From contig NZ_PKDG01000015.1 of NCBI RefSeq assembly GCF_002863005.1, positions 481,658 to 545,657 on the forward strand: a stretch of 64,000 nt of DNA, in the 5' to 3' direction. The notes beneath the pieces are model-generated. The model saw only the letters and a program-made list of their open reading frames with translations. It had not been told where the DNA came from and did no database searches. The position numbers and the translations under genes are program-made. The stretch is from Pseudoxanthomonas sp. (GTDB lineage: Bacteria; Pseudomonadota; Gammaproteobacteria; Xanthomonadales; Xanthomonadaceae). Of the stretch, positions 19,534 to 27,575 are shown in pieces. The stretch's first letter is position 1. Each line of letters begins with the position of its first letter.

Positions 19534-21285
19534 ATGCGTACCCATTTCTGCGGCCTCGTCGACGAGGCCATGATCGGCCAGACCGTGACCCTGTGCGGCT
19601 GGACCGACGTCGCCCGCAACCTCGGCGGTGTCTGCTTCATCGACCTGCGCGACCACGAAGGCATCGTCCAGGTCACCGTGGACCCGTCCAATGCCGAGGT
19701 GTTCAAGGTGGCCGCGTCGCTGGGCTACGAGGACGTGCTGCAGGTCGAAGGGGTCGTGCGTGCGCGCGAGGCCGTCAACACCAAGATCCGCACCGGCCAG
19801 GTGGAAGTGATCGCCACCAAGATCACTGTGCTCAACAAGGCCGATCCGCTGCCCTTCCACCACCACGAGAACCCGGGCGAGGAGACGCGCCTGAAGTATC
19901 GCTACCTGGACCTGCGCAGCGCCGACATGCAGCGCAAGCAGCGCACGCGCATCCGGCTGGTGCAGGCGTTGCGCCGCTGGCTGGATGCGCGCGGCTTCCA
20001 GGACATCGAAACGCCGATCCTCACCAAGGCCACGCCCGAGGGTGCGCGCGACTTCCTGGTGCCGGCGCGCATGCATCCGGGCGAGTTCTACGCGCTGCCG
20101 CAGTCGCCGCAGCTGTTCAAGCAGATCCTGATGGTGGCCGGCTTTGACCGCTACTACCAGATCGCGCGCTGCTTCCGCGACGAAGCGCTGCGCGCCGACC
20201 GCCAGCTGGAGTTCACCCAGCTGGACATGGAGTTCGCCTTCGTGCGCGAGCGCGACGTGCAGGACGCCGTGGAAGGCATGATCCGCGACATCTTCGCCGA
20301 GGTGATGGACGTGCAGCTGGACGCACAGTTCCCGCGCATGACCTGGGCCGAGGCGATGCGTCGCTACGGCTCGGACAAGCCGGACCTGCGCTTCGATCTT
20401 GAACTGGTGGACGTGGCCGAGCTGGTGAAGTCCAGCGAGTTCGCCGTGTTCACCGCCGCCGCCAACGATCCGGACGGCCGTGTGGCCGCGCTGCGCATCC
20501 CGGGCGGGGCATCGCTCAGCCGCAAGCAGATCGACGAGTACGCCGCGCATGCCGCCAAGTACGGCGCCAAGGGCCTGGCCTACATCAAGATCGACGAGGC
20601 TGGCGAAATCTCCTCGCCGATCCGGAAGTTCTTCGCCGAAGACGCCTTCGCGGCGCTGGTGAAGCACGTCGGCGCCGGCAACGGCGACATCGTGTTCTTC
20701 GGCGCGGGCGGCTACAACAAGGTCAGCGACTTCATGGGCGCACTGCGCCTGAAGGCCGGCAAGGACTTTGGCCTGGTGCAGGACGGCTGGAAGCCCCTGT
20801 GGGTCACCGACTTCCCGATGTTCGAGTGGGACGAGGAAGCGCAACGCTACGTCGCGCTCCACCATCCCTTCACCGCGCCCGCGGTGGACGACATCGACGA
20901 CCTGCGCGCGAACGCCAAGACCGCGGTATCGCGCGGTTACGACATGGTGCTGAACGGCAACGAGATCGGTGGTGGTTCGATCCGTATCCACCGACCCGAC
21001 ATGCAGAGCGCGGTGTTCGAGCTGCTTGGCATCGGTGCGGAAGAGGCGGAAGCCAAGTTCGGCTTCCTGCTGGACGCGCTGCGCTTCGGCGCGCCGCCGC
21101 ATGGCGGCATCGCGTTCGGCATCGACCGCATCGCGGCGCTGATGGCGGGGACCGATTCGATCCGCGACGTCATTCCGTTCCCCAAGACCACCAGCGCGCA
21201 GTGCCTGATGACCGGCGCGCCGTCGCCGATCCCGGACGAGCAGCTTGCTGAAGTCCATATTCAGGTGCGTCCGAAGAAAGACTGA
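19534..21285 (+). CDS. aspS: Aspartate--tRNA ligase
   Basis: The protein has 583 residues, normal for the bacterial-type enzyme. It has an N-terminal OB fold with anticodon-binding surface ([18 protein letters not shown] and onward), a class II catalytic core with motif 2 ([20 protein letters not shown]), a GAD insertion domain (about 300-410) and motif 3 [15 protein letters not shown] near the C-terminus. It charges tRNA-Asp; whether it also charges tRNA-Asn cannot be decided here. ATG 19534 is chosen by homology and a GGAG site 7 bases upstream. TAAACT at 19461-19466 may be the -10. It opens a block of genes whose order (aspS, yebC, ruvC) is conserved in related bacteria but is interrupted here. 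Confidence 0.97.
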   Translation: MRTHFCGLVDEAMIGQTVTLCGWTDVARNLGGVCFIDLRDHEGIVQVTVDPSNAEVFKVAASLGYEDVLQVEGVVRAREAVNTKIRTGQVEVIATKITVLNKADPLPFHHHENPGEETRLKYRYLDLRSADMQRKQRTRIRLVQALRRWLDARGFQDIETPILTKATPEGARDFLVPARMHPGEFYALPQSPQLFKQILMVAGFDRYYQIARCFRDEALRADRQLEFTQLDMEFAFVRERDVQDAVEGMIRDIFAEVMDVQLDAQFPRMTWAEAMRRYGSDKPDLRFDLELVDVAELVKSSEFAVFTAAANDPDGRVAALRIPGGASLSRKQIDEYAAHAAKYGAKGLAYIKIDEAGEISSPIRKFFAEDAFAALVKHVGAGNGDIVFFGAGGYNKVSDFMGALRLKAGKDFGLVQDGWKPLWVTDFPMFEWDEEAQRYVALHHPFTAPAVDDIDDLRANAKTAVSRGYDMVLNGNEIGGGSIRIHRPDMQSAVFELLGIGAEEAEAKFGFLLDALRFGAPPHGGIAFGIDRIAALMAGTDSIRDVIPFPKTTSAQCLMTGAPSPIPDEQLAEVHIQVRPKKD

Positions 21286-21299
21286 GAGAGAAACACGCA

Positions 21300-21593
21300 A
21301 TGACGGAATACGCTTTTTCGCTGGAATGGGAACGCCTGGGCAATGAAGGCGCCGATGCGGGCCTGGTGACGGAACGCGCGCGCGTGTTCGGTGGCTGGCT
21401 GGTGCGCGTCGGCATGTCGCCGGCCGCGATGGCGGTGACCTTCGTGCCGGACGGCCAGGGTCGCTGGGACGGCGAGGACTTCGGCGAAGACGATTACGAA
21501 GAAGAAGACGAAGAAGAGTACGAAGAGGAAGAAGACGAGGACGCCGACGAGGCGGACGAAGAGGAAGAGGAAGAGGAAGAAGAGGACGCGTAA
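21300..21593 (+). CDS. Small protein with a long acidic tail
   Basis: The protein has 97 residues. The first 57 are ordinary in composition (MTEYAFSLEWERLGNEGADA, then VFGGWLVRVGMSPAAMAVTF). The last 40 are almost entirely Glu and Asp, encoded by GAA/GAG/GAC runs of low complexity. A GAGAGA ribosome-binding site precedes the ATG, and the start is only 14 bases after aspS, so cotranscription is likely. I do not recognise a family. Acidic tails of this kind can mimic nucleic acid or bind basic proteins, but no function is claimed. Repeat-driven length variation would be expected in the tail. Confidence 0.7.
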   Translation: MTEYAFSLEWERLGNEGADAGLVTERARVFGGWLVRVGMSPAAMAVTFVPDGQGRWDGEDFGEDDYEEEDEEEYEEEEDEDADEADEEEEEEEEEDA

Positions 21594-21595
21594 GC

Positions 21596-22117
21596 GTGCA
21601 GATCCGCCGCGCCACCGTCGATGACGCCACGGCCCTTTCGGACCTGGCGTCGCGTACGTTCACGGAAACCTTCGGGCATCTGTATCCGGCTGAGGATCTC
21701 GCCGCATTCCTCGCCGATGCTTATGACGTCGACAAGCAACGGATCATCCTGTCGCACCCGGATTACGCGGTGTGGTTCCTCGAGGACGATGGCGTTGCCG
21801 TGGGTCATGCGGCCGCCGGGCCGTGCGGGTTGCCGCATGAGGACGTGGCGAAGGGCGATGGCGAGCTGAAGCGGCTGTACGTGCTGGCCTCGCACCAGAA
21901 CGGCGGGTGGGGCGGGAAGCTGTTCGCCGAGGTGGAACGGTGGCTGTTGAAGGACGGGCCGCGGACGCTGTGGATCGGGGTGTGGTCGGAGAACTTCGGT
22001 GCGCAGCGGTTTTATGCGCGGCAGGGGTTTGTGCGGGTCGGGGCGTACAAGTTTCCGGTGGGGAAGACGCTGGATGATGAGTTCATCCTGCGGCGGGATG
22101 CTTCTTCTGTCGGTTGA
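21596..22117 (+). CDS. GNAT family N-acetyltransferase
   Basis: The protein has 173 residues starting at GTG 21596, two bases after the preceding stop, so translation is probably coupled. GNAT motifs are visible: IRRATVDDATALSDLA at the N-terminus, ELKRLYVLASHQNGGWGGKL (acetyl-CoA loop, less canonical QxxGxG/A version), and NFGAQRFYARQGFVRVG near the end. The substrate is unknown. The 3' half uses CGG for nearly all arginines and many GGG, GTG and TTT codons, unlike the CGC-rich neighbours, which hints at a different origin or at local compositional drift. A repeat cluster follows directly. Confidence 0.87.
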   Translation: MQIRRATVDDATALSDLASRTFTETFGHLYPAEDLAAFLADAYDVDKQRIILSHPDYAVWFLEDDGVAVGHAAAGPCGLPHEDVAKGDGELKRLYVLASHQNGGWGGKLFAEVERWLLKDGPRTLWIGVWSENFGAQRFYARQGFVRVGAYKFPVGKTLDDEFILRRDASSVG

Positions 22118-22129
22118 TGCAGGAGCTTC

Positions 22130-22182
22130 CGCTAGCCCTTCGGTCTAGCGGGTAACTTTTCTTTGTTGACGCAAAGAAAAGT
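22130..22182. repeat. Two hairpins, including an ACTTTTCTTT...AAAGAAAAGT palindrome
   Basis: CGCTAG/CTAGCG (22130-22135, 22145-22150) is followed by a perfect 10-base inverted repeat ACTTTTCTTT/AAAGAAAAGT (22155-22164, 22173-22182) and then CACCAAAAGAAAG. The second motif resembles a dispersed repeat often seen in xanthomonad and pseudomonad genomes. The first hairpin starts 12 bases after the GNAT stop and could act as its terminator. The stretch 22183-22258 shows nothing recognisable. Confidence 0.55.
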
Positions 22183-22258
22183 CACCAAAAGAAAGCGTCT
22201 TTCACGACGAAGCAATCCCATCAGTTCGTTGCTATCGGGATTTTCCGACTCGCCTTCC

Positions 22259-22308
22259 TGGCGAGGCGGAAAACGGCGGACATCCATGTCCGCCGCCCTC
22301 CGGGTCTG
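22259..22308. repeat. 50-base direct repeat, copy 1
   Basis: Identical to 22441-22490 except for three bases. It contains the palindrome GGCGGACATCCATGTCCGCC and ends CCTCCGGGTCTG. The two copies flank a GTAG element. No coding function is apparent. Confidence 0.8.
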
Positions 22309-22355
22309 CTAGTGCTCGCCGCCGTTCGTAGACCGGGAAGATCACGCCCATCCCC

Positions 22356-22430
22356 GTAGGGGGCGCCGCTTGGGCGCGATGCTTTCCATGCAGGCGGGGA
22401 TAGAGCATCGCGGGCATGGCCCGCTGCTAC
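22356..22430. repeat. GTAG...CTAC palindromic element, copy 4
   Basis: This 75-base element begins GTAGGGGGCGCC and ends GGCCCGCTGCTAC, with an inner stem GCGATGCT...AGCATCGC. It belongs to the same structural class as copies 1-3, although its arms differ in sequence. It lies between the two 50-base direct repeats in a 458-base gene-free stretch. Confidence 0.65.
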
Positions 22431-22440
22431 AGGGCAGCAC

Positions 22441-22490
22441 TGGCGAGGCGTAATACGGCGGACATCCATGTCCGCCGCCCTCCGGGTCTG
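22441..22490. repeat. 50-base direct repeat, copy 2
   Basis: Second copy of the repeat at 22259-22308, in the same orientation. It starts 11 bases after the GTAG element. The remaining 85 bases to the hydrolase stop codon contain no recognised signal. Confidence 0.8.
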
Positions 22491-22575
22491 TTGGGCTCGC
22501 TGGCGCATCGGGATGCGGAAGATCGAAAGCGAACGGCTGCTTGATGCGGCCGTTGCTTTGTCTGCGTATTGGAAC

Positions 22576-23517
22576 TTACTTCTGCAGGAAGTCGAGCAGG
22601 TCCTGGTTGACGCGATCCTTGTGGGTATCGGTCAGGCCATGGGGAGCGCCGGCGTAGACGATCAACTTGGCGTTCTTGATGAGCCTGGCCGAGCTGCGCC
22701 CGGCGGCGTCGATGGGGACGATCTGGTCGTCGTCGCCGTGGATCACCAGGGTGGGGATGTCGAACTTCTTCAGGTCGTCGCGGAAGTCGGTGGCCGAGAA
22801 CGCGGCGATCGAGTCGTACGTGTTCTTGTGGCCGCCCTGCATGCCCTGCGCCCACCAGCTGTCGATCAGGCCCTGCGATACCTTCGCGCCCGGGCGGTTG
22901 AAGCCGTAGAACGGGCCGGACGGGATGTCCTTGTAGAGCTGCGCACGGTTGTCCAACTGGCCTTTGCGGATGCCATCGAACACTTCGATCGGCAGGCCGC
23001 CCGGGTTGTCCGCGGTTTTCAGCATCAGCGGCGGAACCGCGCTGATCAGCACCGCCTTCTTCACCCGGCCGGTGCCGTGGCGACCGATGTAGCGCGCCAC
23101 TTCGCCGCCGCCGGTGGAGAAGCCGACCACGGTGACGTCCTTCAGGTCGAGTGTGTTGATCACGGTGGCGAGGTCATCGGCATAGTGATCCATGTCGTTG
23201 CCGTCCCACGGCTGGCTGGAGCGGCCGTGGCCGCGGCGGTCGTGCGCCACCACGCGGTAGCCCTTGGAAGCCAGGAAGATCATCTGCGACTCCCAACTGT
23301 CCGAAGACAGCGGCCAGCCATGGCTGAAGGTCACGACCGGACCGTTCTTCGGGCCCCAGTCCTTGTAATAGAGCTGCACACCGTCGGCGGTGGTGATGGT
23401 GCTGGCGGTGCGTTCGGCGGCGACCGGCGCGGTGGCCGGTGCGGCCTGAGCGGTCATTCCGGCCTGGGTGGCGACGGCCAGCATGCTGGCGGCAAACGTG
23501 CGGGTGAGCGTGTTCAT
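22576..23517 (-). CDS. Exported alpha/beta hydrolase, non-haem peroxidase type
   Basis: The protein has 313 residues. A signal peptide (1-25, ending AQA) is followed by a complete alpha/beta hydrolase fold: [13 protein letters not shown] oxyanion region, DRRGHGRSS, nucleophile Ser in VGFSTGGGE, catalytic Asp in HGDDDQIVP and His in GAPHGLT. The sequence pattern ([15 protein letters not shown]) is that of cofactor-free chloroperoxidase/arylesterase-like enzymes. These can use hydrogen peroxide and acetate to form peracid in vitro, while the natural substrate is often unknown. It follows the ohr gene by 38 bases on the same strand, so the two probably form an operon linked to oxidative stress. 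Confidence 0.85.
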   Translation of the reverse strand: MNTLTRTFAASMLAVATQAGMTAQAAPATAPVAAERTASTITTADGVQLYYKDWGPKNGPVVTFSHGWPLSSDSWESQMIFLASKGYRVVAHDRRGHGRSSQPWDGNDMDHYADDLATVINTLDLKDVTVVGFSTGGGEVARYIGRHGTGRVKKAVLISAVPPLMLKTADNPGGLPIEVFDGIRKGQLDNRAQLYKDIPSGPFYGFNRPGAKVSQGLIDSWWAQGMQGGHKNTYDSIAAFSATDFRDDLKKFDIPTLVIHGDDDQIVPIDAAGRSSARLIKNAKLIVYAGAPHGLTDTHKDRVNQDLLDFLQK

Positions 23518-23555
23518 GGGATTGGATTCCTGTGGAGGGTGGTCAGGAACAGCGG

Positions 23556-23984
23556 TCAGTCGGCGATCGCCAGCGTCACGTCGATGTTGCCTCGCGTGGC
23601 GTTGGAGTACGGGCAGACGATGTGTGCAGCGTCGACGAGGGCCTGCAGCTGGTCGCGGGCGATGCCGGGTGCAGCGATGGTCAATTCCGCCTGGATACCG
23701 AAGCCGGTGGGGATCTGGCCGATGCCGACCTTGCCGGTGACGGTGGTGGTGCCAGGCAGGCTGATCTTCTGCTTGCCGGCGACGAACTTCAACGCACCCA
23801 GGAAGCAGGCCGAGTAGCCGGCGGCGAACAGCTGCTCGGGGTTGGTGCCCGGGCCACCGGCGCCGCCCAGTTCGCGCGGGGTCGACAGCGTGACGTCCAG
23901 CGCGCCGTCGGACGAGGTGGCCTGGCCTTCGCGGCCACCCGAGGCGGTGGCAGTGGCGGTGTAGAGGATCGTTTCGATGGACAT
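23556..23984 (-). CDS. ohr: Organic hydroperoxide resistance protein (Ohr/OsmC family)
   Basis: The protein has 142 residues, the usual Ohr length. The two reactive cysteines are in YSACFLGAL (about residue 60) and [13 protein letters not shown] (about residue 124), the Ohr-type spacing. It has [14 protein letters not shown] and an N-terminal [11 protein letters not shown]. Ohr reduces organic and fatty-acid peroxides with lipoyl reductants. AGGAG precedes the ATG. It is first in a probable two-gene operon with the exported hydrolase and is divergent from an AraC-type regulator. No OhrR (MarR family) gene is adjacent, which is the usual arrangement. Confidence 0.93.
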   Translation of the reverse strand: MSIETILYTATATASGGREGQATSSDGALDVTLSTPRELGGAGGPGTNPEQLFAAGYSACFLGALKFVAGKQKISLPGTTTVTGKVGIGQIPTGFGIQAELTIAAPGIARDQLQALVDAAHIVCPYSNATRGNIDVTLAIAD

Positions 23985-24109
23985 GGCGTTACTCCTGCAA
24001 GGGTGGGGGGGGTCCAGAGCGGGGTGGCCGTCCGGTGAGGTGTACTTTGCGCGCTCCGTGCGTACGATTCGTGACGTATAGTCCTGATAACTTGATCGGG
24101 AGTACCGAT

Positions 24110-24937
24110 GTGGTCGACAGGCTCGCTGTGCTGCTGGAACGGTTCTCGGTGTCGGCGGAGGTGTTCCATGCCGGCGCGCTCTGCGGCATCAACACGCTGG
24201 AGGCGGAGCCTGGCGTGGGCCAGCTGCACCTGATCCAGCGAGGACCGCTGGAGGTGTTCCACAGCAGCGCGTCGCTGCGCATCGACGCGCCCAGCCTGCT
24301 GCTCTATCCCCGTGCGATGACGCACCGTTTCGTCAGCGACGACGAACGCGGAGCCGACATGGCCTGCGCCAACGTGCGCTTCGACGGCGGCGCGCAGAAT
24401 CCGATCGGCGCCGCGTTGCCGGACGTGGTCTGCCTGCCGCTCGACGGCATCGTCGGTGCGCAGGAGGTGCTGGCGTTGCTGTTCGAGGAGGCCTTCACCC
24501 AGCGCTGCGGCCGCACCGCACTGGTCAACCGGCTGTTCGAGGTGGTCATGATCCAGGTGCTGCGGCAACTGATGGAGACCGGCGAGGTGAAGGGCGGCAT
24601 GTTGGCCGGCCTGTCGCACCCGCGCCTGCGTCACGCCCTCGTCGCGATGCACGAGGCGCCGTCGAAGGACTGGACGCTGGACGACCTGGCGGGCGTGGCT
24701 GGCATGTCGCGCAGCGTGTTCGCGACGCATTTCCGCGAGGCGCTGGGCACCACGCCGGGCCAGTACCTGCAGGGCTGGCGGGTGGGCCTCGCACAACAGG
24801 CGCTGCGGCAGGGCAGGCCACTCAAGGTGGTGGCCTCGGACGTGGGCTACGGCAGCGAGGCGGCGCTGTCGCGTGCGTTCAAGGCGCACAGCGGCATGTC
24901 GCCGCGCGAATGGAAACGCCTGCATGCAACGCACTGA
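24110..24937 (+). CDS. AraC family transcriptional regulator
   Basis: The protein has 275 residues if GTG 24110 is used, supported by GGGAG about 8 bases upstream and the N-terminus [20 protein letters not shown]. The frame is open further upstream, so the start is uncertain by up to 25 residues. An N-terminal cupin_6-type domain ([29 protein letters not shown]) senses a ligand. The C-terminal double helix-turn-helix (about 170-275) has [20 protein letters not shown] and [20 protein letters not shown]. It is transcribed divergently from ohr and the exported hydrolase, and regulators of this subgroup often control the divergent oxidoreductase or hydrolase genes. The intergenic region is about 125 bases. 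Confidence 0.87.
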   Translation: MVDRLAVLLERFSVSAEVFHAGALCGINTLEAEPGVGQLHLIQRGPLEVFHSSASLRIDAPSLLLYPRAMTHRFVSDDERGADMACANVRFDGGAQNPIGAALPDVVCLPLDGIVGAQEVLALLFEEAFTQRCGRTALVNRLFEVVMIQVLRQLMETGEVKGGMLAGLSHPRLRHALVAMHEAPSKDWTLDDLAGVAGMSRSVFATHFREALGTTPGQYLQGWRVGLAQQALRQGRPLKVVASDVGYGSEAALSRAFKAHSGMSPREWKRLHATH

Positions 24938-25619
24938 CGCGGTGGGCCACGACCCCGCGCTGTCGCCCATACGGTCGCGCATGAATGATGGGAGAGACGA
25001 CACCACCCGCGTGCTGCTGGTGCACGGCATCTGGAATGCGAAATCCTGGCTCGCTCCCCTCGCACGGCGATTGCGCCGCGAAGGCTTCGAGGTCGAAGTG
25101 TTCGGCTATCCCAGCATCCTGGGCGGCCCGGAGCCAGCGATCGCCGCCCTGATCGAGCGGCTGCAGGCCTCGCCGCCGGTGCATCTGGTCGGGCACAGCC
25201 TGGGCGGCCTGATAGGACTGGAGGCACTGCGTCGCGCGCCCGGCTTGCCCGTGCGGCGGATGGTCTGCCTGGGGTCGCCGCTGTGCGGCAGCGGCGCCGC
25301 CCGCCGTCTGGGTCGGCACGCCTGGACGGCGCCCGTGCTCGGCCGCAGCGGCGCGCTCCTGCAGACGGGCTGCGTGCCATGGGACGGGCACGTACCGGTG
25401 GCGATGGTGGCGGGGAACGTCGCGCGCGGCATCGGGCGCCTGATCACCCGGTTCGACGGCGCGTCGGACGGCACGGTCGGACTGGAAGAGACCCGGCTGC
25501 CCGGCCTGGCGGCACACTGCGTGGTGCCTGCCAGCCACACCGGTCTGGTGTTCTCCGCCGATGCCGCTCACCAGACGGCCTGCTTCCTTCGCAACGGCCG
25601 CTTCGACGGACAGGACTGA
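24924..25619 (+). CDS. Alpha/beta hydrolase, lipase/PGAP1-like
   Basis: The protein has 231 residues from ATG 24924, which overlaps the end of the AraC gene by 14 bases; ATG 24981 is an alternative that removes 19 residues. It has RVLLVHGIWNAKSW (oxyanion hole), nucleophile Ser in LVGHSLGG, a conserved LGSPLCGSGAAR segment and a late His in VPASHTGLVF. This is the GHSLGG lipase/esterase type. No signal peptide is visible, so it is probably cytoplasmic. The overlap suggests cotranscription with the AraC gene. The substrate is unknown. Confidence 0.8.
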   Translation: MQRTDAVGHDPALSPIRSRMNDGRDDTTRVLLVHGIWNAKSWLAPLARRLRREGFEVEVFGYPSILGGPEPAIAALIERLQASPPVHLVGHSLGGLIGLEALRRAPGLPVRRMVCLGSPLCGSGAARRLGRHAWTAPVLGRSGALLQTGCVPWDGHVPVAMVAGNVARGIGRLITRFDGASDGTVGLEETRLPGLAAHCVVPASHTGLVFSADAAHQTACFLRNGRFDGQD

Positions 25620-25643
25620 CCTGCGCAGGCGGGCGCGTATAAT
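25616..25643 (+). promoter_or_regulatory. Sigma-70 type promoter of yebC/ruvCA
   Basis: CTGACC (25616-25621), a 16-base spacer and a perfect TATAAT (25638-25643) lie 34 bases ahead of the yebC start. The -35 overlaps the stop codon of the preceding lipase gene. Confidence 0.55.
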
Positions 25644-25676
25644 CCGCGCCCTTGTCAGTGCACTCCGGAAGTCACC

Positions 25677-26408
25677 ATGGGCAGAGGCCCGTCGATCGAA
25701 GCCCGCAAGAACGCCACCGATGCCAAACGGGGCAAGATCTTCACCAAGATCATCCGCGAGATCGGCGTGGCGGCCCGCGCCGGCGGCGGCGAACCCGCTA
25801 ACAACCCGCGCCTGCGTGCGGCCGTGGACAAGGGCCTGTCGGCCAACATGTCGAAGGACGTCATCGAGCGCGCCATCAAGAAGGCGACCGGTGAGCTGGA
25901 AGGCGTGGTGTTCGAAGAGATCCGCTACGAAGGCTACGCGCCGGGCGGCGTCGCGGTGATCGTCGACTGCCTGACCGACAACCGCGTGCGCACCGTGGCC
26001 GAAGTGCGCCATGCGTTCGGCAAGCACGGCGGCAACATGGGAACGGAAGGCTCGGTCGCCTTCATGTTCAAGCGCCTCGGCGTGCTGAGCTACGCACCGG
26101 GGGCCGACGAGGAGAAGATCACCGAAGCGGCCATCGAGGCGGGCGCCGATGACATCGTGGTCTATCCCGACGACGGCTCGATCGACGTGGTCACCGCGCC
26201 GGACGCTTTCCAGGCCGTCAAGGAGGCGATGACGGCCGCCGGCCTGGCGCCGGGCCACGCCGAGATCACCTACCGTGCCGACAACGACATCCGCGTGGAA
26301 GGCGAGACCGCCCTGCAGGTGAAGAAGCTGCTGGACATGCTGGAAGACCTCGACGATGTGCAGGACGTCTACTCCAACGCCGACCTGGGCGCCGACGCGT
26401 ACGCGTAA
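25677..26408 (+). CDS. yebC: YebC/PmpR family regulatory protein
   Basis: The protein has 243 residues. N-terminal [19 protein letters not shown] and [16 protein letters not shown] are hallmarks of the TACO1/YebC family, followed by [20 protein letters not shown] and [16 protein letters not shown]. The first dozen residues ([12 protein letters not shown]) differ from the common GHSKWANI-like start. Family members act as transcription factors or as translation helpers at proline-rich stalls. The position directly upstream of ruvC is conserved in many bacteria. A TATAAT promoter lies immediately upstream. Confidence 0.95.
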   Translation: MGRGPSIEARKNATDAKRGKIFTKIIREIGVAARAGGGEPANNPRLRAAVDKGLSANMSKDVIERAIKKATGELEGVVFEEIRYEGYAPGGVAVIVDCLTDNRVRTVAEVRHAFGKHGGNMGTEGSVAFMFKRLGVLSYAPGADEEKITEAAIEAGADDIVVYPDDGSIDVVTAPDAFQAVKEAMTAAGLAPGHAEITYRADNDIRVEGETALQVKKLLDMLEDLDDVQDVYSNADLGADAYA

Positions 26409-26417
26409 GCCGATCCC

Positions 26418-26939
26418 GTGACCCGCATCCTCGGCATCGACCCCGGTTCCCAGCGCACCGGCATCGGCATCATCGATGTCGATGCCACGGGCAAGGTGAG
26501 CCACGTCCACCATGCACCGCTGGTGCTGCTGGGCGCCGAGGATTTCCCGCAGCGCCTGCGCGTGCTGCTGGATGGGCTGACCGCCATCATCGCCACGTGG
26601 CAACCGGACGAAGTGGCCATCGAGAAAGTCTTCATGGCGCGCAATCCGGATTCGGCGCTGAAACTGGGGCAGGCGCGGGGCGCCGCCATCAGTGCCGTCG
26701 TCCTGCGCGACCTGCCGGTGCACGAGTACGCCGCCAAGGAAGTGAAGCTGGCCGTCGTCGGCCGTGGCAGCGCAGAAAAGACCCAGATCCAGCACATGGT
26801 CGGCATCATGCTCAACCTGCACGGCAAGCTGCAGGCCGATGCGGCCGATGCGCTGGCCGTCGCCATCACCCACGCACACGTGCGCGCCACCGCCAAACGG
26901 CTGGGCGTGAGTTCGCAACTGGCCTGGAGCAGGAAATGA
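26418..26939 (+). CDS. ruvC: Holliday junction endonuclease RuvC
   Basis: The protein has 173 residues. The four acidic catalytic residues are visible in [10 protein letters not shown] (Asp8), [10 protein letters not shown] (Glu near 69) and [13 protein letters not shown] (two Asp near 140). It resolves four-way junctions produced in recombination, with RuvAB. It starts at GTG 26418, nine bases after yebC. Its TGA overlaps the ruvA start (ATGA, 26936-26939), so the two are translationally coupled. Confidence 0.97.
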   Translation: MTRILGIDPGSQRTGIGIIDVDATGKVSHVHHAPLVLLGAEDFPQRLRVLLDGLTAIIATWQPDEVAIEKVFMARNPDSALKLGQARGAAISAVVLRDLPVHEYAAKEVKLAVVGRGSAEKTQIQHMVGIMLNLHGKLQADAADALAVAITHAHVRATAKRLGVSSQLAWSRK

Positions 26940-27523
26940 TCGGACGTCTTCGCGGCATCCTGGCGTACAAGTCCCCGCCCTGGCTGGTGATCGACGTGGG
27001 CGGCGTGGGCTATGAGCTCGAGGCGCCGATGAGCACGTTCTACGACCTGCCGGACGTGGGTCGCGAAGTGCTGCTGTTCACCCACCATGCGCAGAAGGAG
27101 GACAGCGTGTCGCTGTACGGCTTCCTGCGCGAGGGCGAGCGCCGGCTGTTCCGCGACGTGCAGAAGGTCAGCGGCATCGGCGCGAAGATCGCGCTGGCGG
27201 TGCTGTCCGGCGCCAGCGTGGACGAGTTCGCGCGCATGGTGCAGGCCGGCGATGTCACGGCGCTGACGCGCATCCCCGGCATCGGCAAGAAGACCGCCGA
27301 GCGCATGGTGGTGGAACTGCGCGACCGCGCGGCCGACCTGATGGGTACCGGCGTGGGCGGCATCACCGCGCTGCCGGCGGATCCGCAGTCCGAAGCCACC
27401 ATCGCCCTGCAGCAGCTCGGCTACAAGCCCGCCGAGGCCACCCGCATGGCGCGCGATGCCGCCGCGCCCGGCGACGATGCCGCCATGATCATCCGCAAGG
27501 CCCTGCAGGCCGCGCTGCGCTAA
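26936..27523 (+). CDS. ruvA: Holliday junction helicase subunit RuvA
   Basis: The protein has 195 residues. It begins [12 protein letters not shown] and has the OB-fold domain, the two helix-hairpin-helix motifs ([34 protein letters not shown]) and a C-terminal three-helix domain that contacts RuvB ([20 protein letters not shown]). It binds junction DNA as a tetramer. ATG overlaps the ruvC stop by four bases. The usual next gene, ruvB, is displaced by 3.2 kb carrying kup and a DUF418 gene. Confidence 0.97.
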   Translation: MIGRLRGILAYKSPPWLVIDVGGVGYELEAPMSTFYDLPDVGREVLLFTHHAQKEDSVSLYGFLREGERRLFRDVQKVSGIGAKIALAVLSGASVDEFARMVQAGDVTALTRIPGIGKKTAERMVVELRDRAADLMGTGVGGITALPADPQSEATIALQQLGYKPAEATRMARDAAAPGDDAAMIIRKALQAALR

Positions 27524-27575
27524 GCGCTGCGTTAGAGCATCCCTTCACTTCCACAGCGCTACCCTGCCGGCCGCC

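Noticed and set aside
22118..22575. Possible insertion sequence remnant
   Set aside because: No transposase fragment in any frame and no terminal inverted repeats bounding the region; it is better described as clustered small repeats.
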